DNA from: [Bacteroides] pectinophilus
Lineage (GTDB): Bacteria > Bacillota > Clostridia > Lachnospirales > Lachnospiraceae
Length of the DNA: 64,000 nt
Assembly (NCBI GenBank): GCA_025146925.1
Contig: CP102260.1
Location: 883,001 to 947,000, forward strand
Direction of reading: 5' to 3'
The translations under genes and the position numbers were made by a program. Within the stretch, counting starts at the first letter, position 1, and each line of letters starts with the position of its first letter. The notes below the pieces were generated by a model. The model did not search any database. It was given only the letters and a program-made list of their open reading frames with translations, and was not told where the DNA came from. Positions 8,575 through 17,941 of this stretch are shown piece by piece.

Positions 8575-9848
8575 TTTGTTATATATTTTTCTTCAAAGCT
8601 CGAAGATGGCATCGGTCTGTCATAATAATAACCCTGTATCTTATCACATCCAAGTTCCATTATGCGCTGCCTTTCACGTTCGGTCTCAATGCCTTCACAT
8701 ATTATGTCGAAACCTATACTCCTGAGTATATTGATGATTCCTGAGAGAAGAATCACTCCTTTGTCATTATCAAGGCACTGCCTTGCAAAACTGCAGTCAA
8801 GCTTGATTGTGTCGGCAGGCAGAGTGGCAATAAGACTGAGTGAGGAATATCCGGAGCCAAAGTCATCAACATCAATGGTAAATCCATGCCTGCGTAGTTC
8901 TCTTGCTGTATCGTCTATAAAGTCAACAGATTCAATAAAAGTTGTCTCTGTTATCTCAAGCTCTATCAGGCGGGATGGAATATCATACTTCTTCTGGAGG
9001 GCAAGTATCTTATCAATAAGCCCGGGCTTTAGAAACTGTATTCTTGATATATTGAGTGAGACGGGTTTTACATTGCCGCCGTTATCAATCCATCTGCGTA
9101 TGTCAGCAAATGTCTTCTCCATGATTATATCATCAAAATCACCAATGATGCCTGTGCGCTCAAGAACAGGAATGAACTCACCGGGAGATATAATGTTGCC
9201 GTCCTTGTCGGCTATGCGTCCTAAAGCTTCTGCACCGATAAATTCGCCGGTAGAGGCTGAACACTTAGGCTGGTAATATACATACACACTGTCACGTTCA
9301 CGTGCACTCTGGAATTCATGTGTAAGCCTCATTACATTGGATGAATCCTTATATGCGTTGGAATCAAATATGCCGCATGTCACACTCAGGTTACCTTTGA
9401 AGCACTTCTTGGCAAAGTGAGCCTTATCACATGCTGAACGTATTCCTTCTGAATTGTCCTCAATGATATAAAGCCCTGTATACACATGAAAATATATATT
9501 AGGATAACGCTTCTGGATATATTCAGTAAACTCTGTATTCATGTTTGTTATGATTGCTACTTCTTCATCCTGCGATACATCACCTATAGCAATCAGCGAC
9601 CTGAACTGATCGGCATAAGGGCGGCTTGCAAGTATGCATCGGGGATTGCCGCTGAAGAACTTCTCAGCCATCTCCTGTATAGTGCGGTTGCCTTCAGCCA
9701 TTCCGTAAAGGTCATTAATGTATTTGAAATTGCTTAAATCAGTTGCTGTGACAGCATATCTGCAGTCCGGGTTATTCTTTAATATTTTATCAGCCTCGCG
9801 CAGGAAAAGGTGCAATGGCAATAGGTTGGTAAGATAATCCCTCTCCAT
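8568..9848 (-). CDS. GGDEF-EAL protein with degenerate GGDEF; probable c-di-GMP phosphodiesterase
   Basis: A 426-residue cytoplasmic protein. The N-terminal half is a GGDEF domain that has lost its active site: where GGDEF is expected the sequence reads SRPYADQF, so cyclase activity is unlikely. The C-terminal half is an EAL domain with its catalytic set apparently intact: GAEALGRI (EAL), an Asn in VSLNIS, Glu in ELEITE, the loop DDFGSGYSSL, Lys in TIKLD, and Glu in CEGIET, then QGYYYDRPMP. It should hydrolyse cyclic di-GMP, with the dead GGDEF possibly sensing GTP. No membrane segment is seen. A palindrome at 9904-9925 lies upstream. Confidence 0.87.
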   Translation of the reverse strand: MERDYLTNLLPLHLFLREADKILKNNPDCRYAVTATDLSNFKYINDLYGMAEGNRTIQEMAEKFFSGNPRCILASRPYADQFRSLIAIGDVSQDEEVAIITNMNTEFTEYIQKRYPNIYFHVYTGLYIIEDNSEGIRSACDKAHFAKKCFKGNLSVTCGIFDSNAYKDSSNVMRLTHEFQSARERDSVYVYYQPKCSASTGEFIGAEALGRIADKDGNIISPGEFIPVLERTGIIGDFDDIIMEKTFADIRRWIDNGGNVKPVSLNISRIQFLKPGLIDKILALQKKYDIPSRLIELEITETTFIESVDFIDDTARELRRHGFTIDVDDFGSGYSSLSLIATLPADTIKLDCSFARQCLDNDKGVILLSGIINILRSIGFDIICEGIETERERQRIMELGCDKIQGYYYDRPMPSSSFEEKYITKQ

Positions 9849-9903
9849 ATGAAACCTCCTGATGACACATTAACAGATGTGTCCTGTGATTCTGTATACA
9901 CGG

Positions 9904-9925
9904 ATTGTACTAAAATCAGTACAAT
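9904..9925. promoter_or_regulatory. Palindrome upstream of the EAL gene
   Basis: ATTGTACT (9904-9911) and AGTACAAT (9918-9925) form a perfect 8-bp inverted repeat with a 6-bp centre, 56 bases before the EAL start. It could be an operator or a small hairpin in the leader. Confidence 0.45.
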
Positions 9926-9955
9926 TATCATGTTGTAATGATAGCACATTTTGCT

Positions 9956-9983
9956 TTGAATAACAACAGCTATGTGCTACAAT
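9956..9983 (+). promoter_or_regulatory. Candidate promoter of the transglutaminase-like gene
   Basis: TTGAAT (9956-9961), 16-base spacer, TACAAT (9978-9983), about 60 bases before the ATG at 10043. Confidence 0.55.
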
Positions 9984-10042
9984 TAGTTAGATAATTATCA
10001 GACTTCTCCAAAGCAGAAGAATTAACGAAAAGAGGTTTTTTG

Positions 10043-11095
10043 ATGAAAAAGTTATTTGCACTTCTGTGGTTTTCGATAGTTATGCTTACAGCGGTTTGTG
10101 GATTGATTTTTTATACAGACAGCCGGAAGTCACAGCAAAGCAGTCAGAATAATGCGCAGGCTGCAATATATACCATGGCAGGCACCAAGCCAACACTTCC
10201 GCTTGCTCCTTCAGCACAGGTTAGAACGAAGCCTGCATCAGACAGGGGAGCTCTTGGAACAGATTATAAAGCTATGCAGGGAAGCGGCAAGTCGGTATCT
10301 GCTCCGGATTCATCACGTGCACCTGATGCTGAGCCGGCAACGGAAGCGGAATCAGCGAAGAAGTACACATTTACTGAAGAAATGTATCCGTATCGGGCAA
10401 TGTTATCCAAAGAGCAGCAGGAGGTATACGATGATGTATATGCTGCAGCCGTAGAACGCAGGAGTGATTGTGCTGTTGGCGCAATGATAAGCCAGGATGC
10501 GCTGAATGATGTGATGACGGCCGTATATAACGACCACCCGGAGCTGTTTTATCTTGATACACAGTATTCGTATGAGTATTCCGGTTCAGGAAGAGTGTTG
10601 AAAGTTACACTTAAGTATAATGCCACAGCGGCGGATTATGAGAATTCACTTAAGAAGTTCAATGATGCGGCAGACGCGATAATTAAGGGGGCATCCGCAC
10701 TTACTACAGCAGAGGATAAGGAAAAATATGTATACAATGCCATAATGGACAGTGTTAAATATAATGCGTCGGCACCGGTTAACCAGAGTGCATACAGTGC
10801 ACTTGTTAATAAGGAGTCTGTGTGCGCCGGATATTCGCGGGCATTCCAGTACATTATGCAGAAGCTTGACATACCATGCTATCTGTGTACAGGATATTCC
10901 AAAGGAGGAGCACATGCGTGGAATATAGTAAAACTGGGTGATGCATATTATAATGCTGACATATCGTGGGATGATTCGCTTGGAGAGAGCGGAGGATATA
11001 CTTACAGATATTATAATGTTTCTGATGAAAAGTTCTCTGTTGACCATACAAGAAAAGGTCTTTCGGTAAAACTGCCGAAGGCAGCAGGTGAATAA
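10043..11095 (+). CDS. Exported transglutaminase-like domain protein
   Basis: A 350-residue protein with an N-terminal signal/anchor (KKLFALLWFSIVMLTAVCGL), then a low-complexity Ser/Ala/Pro linker to about residue 110. A C-terminal transglutaminase-like papain fold carries the triad: Cys in KESVCAGYSRAF, His in GGAHAWNIVK and Asp in NADISWDDS. Bacterial members are usually cell-surface proteases or cross-linking enzymes; the substrate is unknown. The ATG at 10043 is preferred over the adjacent TTG because AAAAGAGG ends 8 bases before it. It is a single-gene transcript with its own promoter and terminator. Confidence 0.83.
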   Translation: MKKLFALLWFSIVMLTAVCGLIFYTDSRKSQQSSQNNAQAAIYTMAGTKPTLPLAPSAQVRTKPASDRGALGTDYKAMQGSGKSVSAPDSSRAPDAEPATEAESAKKYTFTEEMYPYRAMLSKEQQEVYDDVYAAAVERRSDCAVGAMISQDALNDVMTAVYNDHPELFYLDTQYSYEYSGSGRVLKVTLKYNATAADYENSLKKFNDAADAIIKGASALTTAEDKEKYVYNAIMDSVKYNASAPVNQSAYSALVNKESVCAGYSRAFQYIMQKLDIPCYLCTGYSKGGAHAWNIVKLGDAYYNADISWDDSLGESGGYTYRYYNVSDEKFSVDHTRKGLSVKLPKAAGE

Positions 11096-11122
11096 CCTGT
11101 GCGCCTCCGGCAGTTTTGCTTT
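11068..11122 (+). terminator. Rho-independent terminator
   Basis: AAAACTGCCG (11068-11077) pairs with CGGCAGTTTT (11108-11117), with inner pairing of CAGGT with ACCTG. The stem overlaps the last codons of the transglutaminase-like gene. Confidence 0.85.
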
Positions 11123-11166
11123 TGAATCTTAATGAATCCTAGCTGTATGTAATAAATGCGGTAAGC

Positions 11167-11571
11167 TTAAGAAAGCTGGGAAGTGCAGTTAGGGCATCTT
11201 ACGGCCTTGACTGATATCTTGCTGCAGCAGTAAGGGCATTCCTTAGTGTCTGGTGCTGCCGGAGCATCTTTGTGGCCGAGGCTGCTTAGCTTGTTAAGAA
11301 CCTTAACAAGCATGAATATTATGAAAGCCATAATGATAAAGTTAATAACTGATGTTATGAAAGCACCATATCTGATGTCAACACCACGGATTGTGAGCAC
11401 CATGCTGCTGAAGTCAGTCTTGCCGAACAATCCGATGAATGGCGAGATTACATCGTTGGTAAGAGATGTAACAATAGCCTGAAAAGCTGCACCGATGATA
11501 ACACCGACTGCCATGTCCATTACATTGCCGCGCAATGCAAATGCCTTGAACTCGTTTAAAAATTTTTTCAT
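11167..11571 (-). CDS. mscL: Large-conductance mechanosensitive channel MscL with C-terminal zinc ribbon
   Basis: A 134-residue channel that opens on membrane stretch to release solutes during hypo-osmotic shock. The first helix LRGNVMDMAVGVIIGAAFQAIVTSL and the second FITSVINFIIMAFIIFMLVKVLN are standard MscL. In place of the usual C-terminal helix bundle alone there is a CPYC...CPNC pair, a zinc ribbon often seen in Clostridia. The start at 11571 follows GGAGGGAC by a few bases; a longer in-frame start at 11583 overlaps that site. It is monocistronic. Confidence 0.93.
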   Translation of the reverse strand: MKKFLNEFKAFALRGNVMDMAVGVIIGAAFQAIVTSLTNDVISPFIGLFGKTDFSSMVLTIRGVDIRYGAFITSVINFIIMAFIIFMLVKVLNKLSSLGHKDAPAAPDTKECPYCCSKISVKAVRCPNCTSQLS

Positions 11572-11638
11572 ATGTCCCTCCATAAATAAAAATGAGATAT
11601 TATGCTGTATAATATGATGATACAGTCAGCAAATTCTA

Positions 11639-11668
11639 TTGTCAATACTACTTGAAATGTGGTAATAT
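11639..11668 (+). promoter_or_regulatory. Candidate promoter of the PHP-yerC operon
   Basis: TTGTCA (11639-11644), 18-base spacer, TAATAT (11663-11668), 70 bases before the PHP gene. Confidence 0.5.
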
Positions 11669-11738
11669 TATCTGTAGTGTTGATTAGATATTGAGTATTG
11701 TAATCGGATGTAATCCGATATTTATAAGAGGATAAAAG

Positions 11739-12470
11739 ATGCGATTAACGATTGATACACATATGCATACAATTGCAAGCGGACATGCTTATAATACGAT
11801 TGATGAGATGACACGTTCTGCTGCTGACAAGGGATTTACACATATTGCGATAACGGAGCATACGCCAAAGATGCCCGGCTCATGCGCTGAGATGTATTTT
11901 CATAATCTTCAGTCACTCCGCCATGAGAAGATGGGAGTGTACAGACTGTTCGGAGCGGAACTTAATATAATGGATTTTAAGGGCAGTGTGGATCTACCTG
12001 AACGTGTGTATAAAGAGCTTGATATTACAATAGCAAGTTTCCATACGCCGTGCATTAAGTCGGGAACAAGGGAACAGAATACAGCGGCTCTGATATCAGT
12101 TATAAAGAATCCGTGGATTAATATAGTAGGTCATCCGGATGACGGAAGGTATCCGGTTGATATGGAAGCGGTTGTTAAGGCTGCAAAGGAGAACAATACA
12201 CTGCTTGAGCTTAATAATGCATCACTTAAGCCTGCCGGGCCAAGACCGGGAACCTGGGAGAATGACCGGAAGATGCTTGAACTGTGTAAGAGGTATAAGG
12301 CGCACATAACTATATCAAGTGATGCGCACATTGAGGAGGATATTGGTAATTTCCAGTATGCACTTCAGCTGATTGAAGAGATGGATTTCCCGGAGAGCCT
12401 TATAGCCGGAACGGATTATGATAAGCTTGTGGGATTCCTTAATATAGGGAAGAGTGGGAACAATGAATAA
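11739..12470 (+). CDS. PHP-domain metal-dependent phosphatase (YcdX type)
   Basis: A 243-residue stand-alone PHP domain. Metal ligands are visible in order: the HxH in DTHMHT, His in ITEHTP, Glu in FGAELN, His in SFHTP, GHPDDGR, and the C-terminal SSDAH. These match the trinuclear site of the YcdX/PHP phosphoesterases; a phosphatase role is likely but the substrate is unknown. The start codon overlaps no other gene, and GAGGATAAAAG precedes it. Its last 8 bases overlap the start of the next gene, so the two are translationally coupled. Confidence 0.85.
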   Translation: MRLTIDTHMHTIASGHAYNTIDEMTRSAADKGFTHIAITEHTPKMPGSCAEMYFHNLQSLRHEKMGVYRLFGAELNIMDFKGSVDLPERVYKELDITIASFHTPCIKSGTREQNTAALISVIKNPWINIVGHPDDGRYPVDMEAVVKAAKENNTLLELNNASLKPAGPRPGTWENDRKMLELCKRYKAHITISSDAHIEEDIGNFQYALQLIEEMDFPESLIAGTDYDKLVGFLNIGKSGNNE

Positions 12471-12762
12471 AAAGCTTGATACTGACGAAGTTAAGAACCT
12501 GTACAAAGCTGTTGTATCTTTGAAAAGTGAAGAAGAATGCATGGCATTTTTTGAGGATTTGTGTACTATTAATGAGATATTATCATTGTCGCAGAGATTT
12601 GAAGTTGCCGGACTTCTAAGAGAGCATTGGACATATCTTGACATTGCCCAGAAGACAGGAGCATCAACAGCGACAATAAGCCGTGTGAACAGAGCTCTCA
12701 ACTATGGAACGGACGGCTATGACACTGTGCTTAACAGACTTAAGGCAGAAGAACGGGAATAA
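12463..12762 (+). CDS. YerC/TrpR-like DNA-binding protein
   Basis: A 99-residue regulator of the TrpR/YerC-YecD family. The helix-turn-helix is in EHWTYLDIAQKTGASTATIS, preceded by LSLSQRFEVAGLL, as in the family. A GTG at 12454 is possible, but the ATG at 12463 is better placed behind GGGAAGAGTGGGA. Its targets are unknown; a link with the PHP phosphatase is suggested only by overlap. A terminator follows at 12790. Confidence 0.82.
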   Translation: MNKKLDTDEVKNLYKAVVSLKSEEECMAFFEDLCTINEILSLSQRFEVAGLLREHWTYLDIAQKTGASTATISRVNRALNYGTDGYDTVLNRLKAEERE

Positions 12763-12789
12763 CAGAATATAGAATATATATTAAGCAGA

Positions 12790-12855
12790 CAAAAGGCTGC
12801 CGGAATGATTATAATCGTACGATTACAGTCATATCCGGTGGCCTTTTGCTCATTT
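12790..12855 (+). terminator. Rho-independent terminator
   Basis: CAAAAGGC (12790-12797) pairs with GCCTTTTG (12841-12848), with inner CCGGA/TCCGG and a further inner stem around TAATCGTACGATTA. T-rich sequence follows. Confidence 0.85.
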
Positions 12856-12904
12856 TGCCATGTGTTTTATTATTGGTTACAGGCGAATCTGCTACATGAA
12901 CAGA

Positions 12905-13576
12905 TTACTTATTCTTGTCAGTATCCATCTCATCGATGATATTTTTCTTCATGTAAATGTCAAATATAAGCATTGATATAAATGCAAACTTCTGCAGATA
13001 TTCACGCTCATGTTCATCCTCTATGTTCTCAAATGAGGCAGAAGCCTTCCTATGCTGGAAGAAAATATCTTTAGATACATTGGAAACCTGGTCCTTTTCA
13101 AGCTGATATACCTCCTTATATATCTTCTCAAGTGAAATAACATCATTATCTCCAAAGAAATCTTCTGTCATCGGAGTAAGCAGCTTCTGTATGTCTCCGA
13201 TGGAAAGCATCTGCTTAAAGTAATAGATGAATGCCATGATATAGAGATGGTCGGAAGAATATTTCTTCTTGACCGGTGGGGGAAGAAGCTTATTCTTCGT
13301 GTAATTGTTGATCATTGTCTTGGTGAGAGTCTTATCGTCTTCGTAGCGCTTGATATCGCTCAGGTGCTCGTCCATAAATGTTGTTACCTGATCCATATAG
13401 AGATCTATGTTCGGAACTTCACCGGGTTTGATGTATGATAGCTGTGTAAGTTTGCGAAGAAGCGCACCTACAAAAGCCTTGCTGTCGAAAGATATGTCTT
13501 TGGAACCTGCAGGCGTACGTCCGGCAGATGTATTGGTTGTCTGGCTATCCTTATTATTATGCTTTTCAGCAGCCAT
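12905..13576 (-). CDS. DUF1836 protein
   Basis: A 223-residue protein of the DUF1836 family, common in Firmicutes and thought to contain a MerR-like DNA-binding fold. Typical segments are TKTMINNYTKNKLLPPPVKKKYSSDHLYIMAFIYYFKQMLSI, where the winged helix is expected. The N-terminal 25 residues are polar and disordered. Function is not known. It is convergent with yerC and divergent from the PspA gene. Confidence 0.8.
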   Translation of the reverse strand: MAAEKHNNKDSQTTNTSAGRTPAGSKDISFDSKAFVGALLRKLTQLSYIKPGEVPNIDLYMDQVTTFMDEHLSDIKRYEDDKTLTKTMINNYTKNKLLPPPVKKKYSSDHLYIMAFIYYFKQMLSIGDIQKLLTPMTEDFFGDNDVISLEKIYKEVYQLEKDQVSNVSKDIFFQHRKASASFENIEDEHEREYLQKFAFISMLIFDIYMKKNIIDEMDTDKNK

Positions 13577-13664
13577 TGTAATACCTCTTTTCTATTCTGC
13601 TGTGATATGGTTTTAATAGCTACATTATATAGTTTTGGTGAGCAAAACACAAGATAAATTTGCG

Positions 13665-13692
13665 TGACAATCTGTGATGGATGTAATATAAT
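13665..13692 (+). promoter_or_regulatory. Candidate promoter of the PspA-SPFH genes
   Basis: TGACAA (13665-13670), 16-base spacer, TATAAT (13687-13692), 86 bases before the PspA start. Confidence 0.5.
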
Positions 13693-13778
13693 AAACATGT
13701 GTGGTAAGCCTCTGCGTTTGGCAGAGTTACAGACATGCCATAATAATATAAGATAATTGAAAGGATGGGGTTATTAAC

Positions 13779-14474
13779 ATGGGAATATTAACAAGATTTA
13801 AGGACATTATGGAAGCTAATATCAATGCACTTCTTGACAAGGCAGAGGATCCGGAGAAGATGGTAGACCAGTATCTTCGTAATCTGGAGAGTGACCTTGG
13901 CAAGGTTAAGGCTGAGACAGCAGCAGTTATGGCAGATGAAGCTAAGGCTAAGAGAGAGCTCGATAGCTGTAAGCAGGAGGTTGATAAGTATCAGGCATAT
14001 GCAGAGAAGGCGCTTAAGGCAGGCAATGAGAGCGATGCCAGAGCATTTCTTGAGAAGAAGCAGTCAGTTGCCAGAAAGCTTGAGACTCTTCAGCAGAACT
14101 ATGACCTTGCGACAGCTAATGCAACAAAGATGAGAGAGATGCATGATAAGCTTGTTAAGGATATCAACTCACTTAAGGAGAGAAGAGACGAGATTAAGGC
14201 TAAGGCAAATCAGGCTAAGGCCATGCAGGAGCATAATAAGATACGCAATAATGTGTCAGATACATCAAGTGCAATGGCAGGATTAGACCGTATGGATGAG
14301 AAGGTCAACAGAATGCTTGATGAAGCCAATGCAATGACAGAACTTAACCAGTCACAGGCTGACAGTGATATTGATAATCTTGCAGCTAAGTATGATTCAG
14401 AAGAGGCAGCTGCGGAGACATCCAATGCTGTGGATGATGAACTTGCGGCACTTAAGGCCCAGATGGGACTTTAA
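13779..14474 (+). CDS. PspA/IM30 family membrane-stress protein
   Basis: A 231-residue, almost wholly coiled-coil protein. The start MGILTRFKDIMEANINALLD and the following EDPEKMVDQYLRNLE are the amphipathic helix and first hairpin of PspA/Vipp1. These proteins form ESCRT-III-like assemblies on stressed membranes and stop proton leak. It is followed after 27 bases by an SPFH gene, a common pairing in Firmicutes (the YdjFGHI-like arrangement), which suggests joint work at the membrane. Confidence 0.9.
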   Translation: MGILTRFKDIMEANINALLDKAEDPEKMVDQYLRNLESDLGKVKAETAAVMADEAKAKRELDSCKQEVDKYQAYAEKALKAGNESDARAFLEKKQSVARKLETLQQNYDLATANATKMREMHDKLVKDINSLKERRDEIKAKANQAKAMQEHNKIRNNVSDTSSAMAGLDRMDEKVNRMLDEANAMTELNQSQADSDIDNLAAKYDSEEAAAETSNAVDDELAALKAQMGL

Positions 14475-14501
14475 TAGGAATCATCAGGAGGAAGCGGTAA
14501 T

Positions 14502-15476
14502 ATGGGATTGTTTGGCAACCAGCTGGCCAATGTGGTCGAATGGGAAGAATACAGGGATGATGTAATCTTCTGGAAATGGACTAACAAGGAGATTAAGAAG
14601 GGAAGCAGGCTTGTTATCCGTCCGGGACAGGATGCCATATTTATGTATAATGGTAAGGTTGAAGGCATATTTACAGACGAAGGAAGCTTTGACATAGAGT
14701 CAGATATTATTCCTTTTCTTTCAACGCTTAAGGGGTTCAAGTTCGGATTTAACAGTGGAATGCGTGCAGAGGTATTGTTTGTCAATACCAAGGAGTTCAC
14801 TGTCAAATGGGGAACGAAGAATCCGGTGATGCTTGCATCACCTACACTTCCGGGAGGACTTCCGGTAAGGGCACATGGAACATTCAGCTTTAAAGTATCT
14901 GATTATATGTGCCTCATAGATACGATTGCCGGAGTTAAGAAGCAGTTTACGGTAGAAGATGTAAGAGAGAGAGTATCTTCATCACTTGATACGCTTCTTA
15001 TGACATGGCTCAGTAAAGCAGGCAGCAGTGTGATTGAACTTCAGCAGAAGTCGATTGAGATTTGCGATGGAATTAAGGGTGACCTTGATATGGAGCTATT
15101 TAAGATTGGCATATCAATAACGAACTTTACAATGGCTCCGCTCTCATATACTGAGGAAGTTGCAAGAATGACTGATAAGGCAGCTGCACAGTCAATGGTC
15201 GGTGACATGAATAAGTACAGCCAGATAGCAGTGGCAGATTCACTTGGTAATGCAAGAGGTTCCAATGCCGGAGTTGATATGGCAGGTATGCAGATAGGCA
15301 TGATGATGGGGCAGCAGATGGCTAATTCGATGGCAGCCGGCATGAATATGCAGAATAATTCCGGTGTTAGCGGACAGATGGGAACACCGTCTGCGGGACC
15401 TAAGTTCTGTCCTCAATGCGGCGCACCGGTCAGCGGAGCAAAGTTCTGCCCTGAGTGTGGAACGAAGCTTCAGTAG
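14502..15476 (+). CDS. SPFH-domain protein with C-terminal zinc ribbon (YdjI type)
   Basis: A 324-residue protein. The N-terminal SPFH/band-7-like domain (virion core protein YdjI class) covers about residues 20-240. Next is a Met/Gly/Gln-rich linker (GMQIGMMMGQQMANSMAAGM), and last a zinc ribbon with CPQCGAP and CPECGTK. SPFH proteins scaffold membrane patches; YdjI recruits PspA-type proteins in Bacillus. The order PspA-SPFH here fits that role. GGAGGAAGCGG precedes the ATG. Confidence 0.87.
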   Translation: MGLFGNQLANVVEWEEYRDDVIFWKWTNKEIKKGSRLVIRPGQDAIFMYNGKVEGIFTDEGSFDIESDIIPFLSTLKGFKFGFNSGMRAEVLFVNTKEFTVKWGTKNPVMLASPTLPGGLPVRAHGTFSFKVSDYMCLIDTIAGVKKQFTVEDVRERVSSSLDTLLMTWLSKAGSSVIELQQKSIEICDGIKGDLDMELFKIGISITNFTMAPLSYTEEVARMTDKAAAQSMVGDMNKYSQIAVADSLGNARGSNAGVDMAGMQIGMMMGQQMANSMAAGMNMQNNSGVSGQMGTPSAGPKFCPQCGAPVSGAKFCPECGTKLQ

Positions 15477-15528
15477 TGGATTTTAAGTATTATTATATTA
15501 TTTAGGACGGTCGGACGGCAGTATAATC

Positions 15529-17829
15529 ATGAGTATTTACGATACATTGAATGAACAGCAGAAACAGGGAGTCTTCACAACGGAAGGTCCTGTACTGATA
15601 CTTGCGGGAGCAGGTTCGGGTAAGACAAGAGTACTTACACACAGGATTGCATACCTGATTGAGGAGCAGGGAGTTAATCCGTGGAACATTCTTGCAATAA
15701 CATTTACCAACAAGGCAGCATCTGAGATGCGTGAGCGTGTTGATAAGGTTGTGAGCATGGGAGCAGAACATGTGTGGGTAAGCACATTTCACTCTATGTG
15801 TGTAAGAATTCTGAGAAGATATATAGACAGAATCGGATATGATACCAATTTTACAATATATGATTCGGATGACCAGAAGAGTATTGTAAGAGAGGCAATA
15901 AAAAAGCTGAATATCGACAGCAAGACTTTCAAGGAAAGAGCTGTGCTTAGCGCAATCTCAGCAGCTAAGGATAATCTTGAATCTCCGCAGGATATGCGGG
16001 AAGCGGCGGGAAGTGATTATAACCTTTCGACTATCGCCAGGATATATGATGAGTATCAGCGTGTACTTAAGATTAATAATGCTCTTGATTTTGATGATCT
16101 TATAGTTAAGACGGTTGAACTCTTCCTGACGGATGATGATGTGCTGGAATATTATCAGGACAGATTCCGCTATATAATGGTTGATGAGTATCAGGACACC
16201 AATACGGCTCAGTTCAGGCTTGTCAGCATTCTTGCCGGGAAGTATAAGAACCTTTGTGTCGTAGGTGATGATGATCAGTCAATCTATAAGTTCAGAGGTG
16301 CTAATATACATAATATCCTGAATTTTGAAGATGCATTTCCGGGGGCAACGGTAATCAAGCTTGAGCAGAATTACCGTTCAACCCAGAATATTCTTAATGC
16401 TGCCAATAATGTAATTGCCAACAATATCGGAAGAAAGCAGAAGACGTTGTGGACAGATAACGGTGACGGCGAAAAGGTGCATTTTACAACATATGATGAT
16501 GCGTATGCCGAGAGCTATGGAGTAGCATCAACAATAAGCGCCAAGGTCACAGACGGCTGGAATTATAATGACTGCGCTATTCTTTACAGGACTAATGCAC
16601 AGTCGAGAGCGCTGGAAGAGAAGCTTGTACAGTCTAATATCCCTTATAAGATATATGGCGGGGTTAATTTTTATCAGCGCAAAGAGATTAAGGATATTCT
16701 CGCTTATCTTAAGACAATTGATAATGGCAAAGACAGTCAGGCCGTGAAGAGAATTATAAATGTACCTAAGCGCGGTATAGGTGCTACAACAATTAACAAA
16801 GTCCAGGAGTATGCGGATGAGCGTGGAATAAGTTTTTTTGATGCGCTTATGAGGGCTGATGAGATTACCACTCTTGGAAGGTCAGCGTCAAAGCTTAAGC
16901 CGTTTATAACTTATATATGTGCACTCAGGGCTAAGGTACAGTCGCTGTCTTTGGAACAGCTTGTTGAGGATATGCTTGAGGAGATAAGGTACAGAGAATA
17001 TCTTCTTGACGGAGATACACCTGAGGAAGTTGCAGCAAGGGAAGAGAATATTGATGAACTTATCAATAAGATTGTGACATATGAAGAGGAGTGCGAAGAT
17101 GACAAGCCAACGCTGTCCGGATTTCTCGAGGAAGTTGCACTTGTTGCTGATATTGATAATCTTGATGAGAACAGTAATCACGTTATGCTGATGACGATTC
17201 ACAGTGCCAAGGGACTTGAATTTCCGATTGTATTTATGACAGGAATGGAAGATGGGCTTTTTCCGAGCTATATGTCGATTGTGTCTGAGGACCGGGATGC
17301 ATTGGAAGAAGAGCGAAGGCTCTGTTATGTCGGAATTACCAGAGCCAAGAAGGAGCTTTACCTTAGCAGTGCCAGAATAAGAATGGTGAGAGGAGAGACA
17401 CAGTATAACAAAGTGTCCCGTTTTATCAAAGAGATTCCTGATGAACTGATGGCTGTGTCAGGTGAGACAAGCTTTGACAAGAGAAAAGAAAAGGCAGAAG
17501 AACCTAAACCGGCACACAGCAGGCGTGCTGCTTCATTTATGTCGACAGCATATTCTTCAGCGATGGGCTCATATATAAGCAATGCAAGTAATGCCAAACC
17601 TAATACAAAGGTGGGATTCGGCAGGGAATTTTCTTCTGACATATTCGACCTTGAGAAAAAGAAAGGGCTCTCATACGGAGTTGGCGACCGTGTATTGCAT
17701 GCCAGGTTTGGAATGGGAACGGTTGCAGGAATTGTTGAAGGTGCACGTGATTACGAAGTCAGTGTTGATTTTGATGAGTTCGGACGTAAGAAGCTCCTTG
17801 CAGGATTTGCCAAGCTGAAAAAATCATAA
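15529..17829 (+). CDS. pcrA: ATP-dependent DNA helicase PcrA (UvrD/Rep family)
   Basis: A 766-residue superfamily 1 3'-5' helicase for repair and replication restart. Motifs in order: Walker A AGAGSGKT (residues 26-33), TFTNKAA, DEYQDT (motif II), GDDDQSIYKFRGA (motif III), QNYRST (IV), TIHSAKGLEFPIVFM (V) and VGITRAKKELYL (VI). The C-terminal GDRVLHARFGMGTVAGI is the PcrA tail that binds RNA polymerase. Length and motif set are complete. It is preceded by the PspA-SPFH genes but likely has its own transcript. Confidence 0.95.
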   Translation: MSIYDTLNEQQKQGVFTTEGPVLILAGAGSGKTRVLTHRIAYLIEEQGVNPWNILAITFTNKAASEMRERVDKVVSMGAEHVWVSTFHSMCVRILRRYIDRIGYDTNFTIYDSDDQKSIVREAIKKLNIDSKTFKERAVLSAISAAKDNLESPQDMREAAGSDYNLSTIARIYDEYQRVLKINNALDFDDLIVKTVELFLTDDDVLEYYQDRFRYIMVDEYQDTNTAQFRLVSILAGKYKNLCVVGDDDQSIYKFRGANIHNILNFEDAFPGATVIKLEQNYRSTQNILNAANNVIANNIGRKQKTLWTDNGDGEKVHFTTYDDAYAESYGVASTISAKVTDGWNYNDCAILYRTNAQSRALEEKLVQSNIPYKIYGGVNFYQRKEIKDILAYLKTIDNGKDSQAVKRIINVPKRGIGATTINKVQEYADERGISFFDALMRADEITTLGRSASKLKPFITYICALRAKVQSLSLEQLVEDMLEEIRYREYLLDGDTPEEVAAREENIDELINKIVTYEEECEDDKPTLSGFLEEVALVADIDNLDENSNHVMLMTIHSAKGLEFPIVFMTGMEDGLFPSYMSIVSEDRDALEEERRLCYVGITRAKKELYLSSARIRMVRGETQYNKVSRFIKEIPDELMAVSGETSFDKRKEKAEEPKPAHSRRAASFMSTAYSSAMGSYISNASNAKPNTKVGFGREFSSDIFDLEKKKGLSYGVGDRVLHARFGMGTVAGIVEGARDYEVSVDFDEFGRKKLLAGFAKLKKS

Positions 17830-17941
17830 AATGTATTTTATAACCTAAAAAACAGTAGTAAAATAACAATGCGTTTGGTATACTATTCATATATTTTGTG
17901 GTGCATTCATTCTGATGAATGTTGCGGATTGGAGGACAAAG

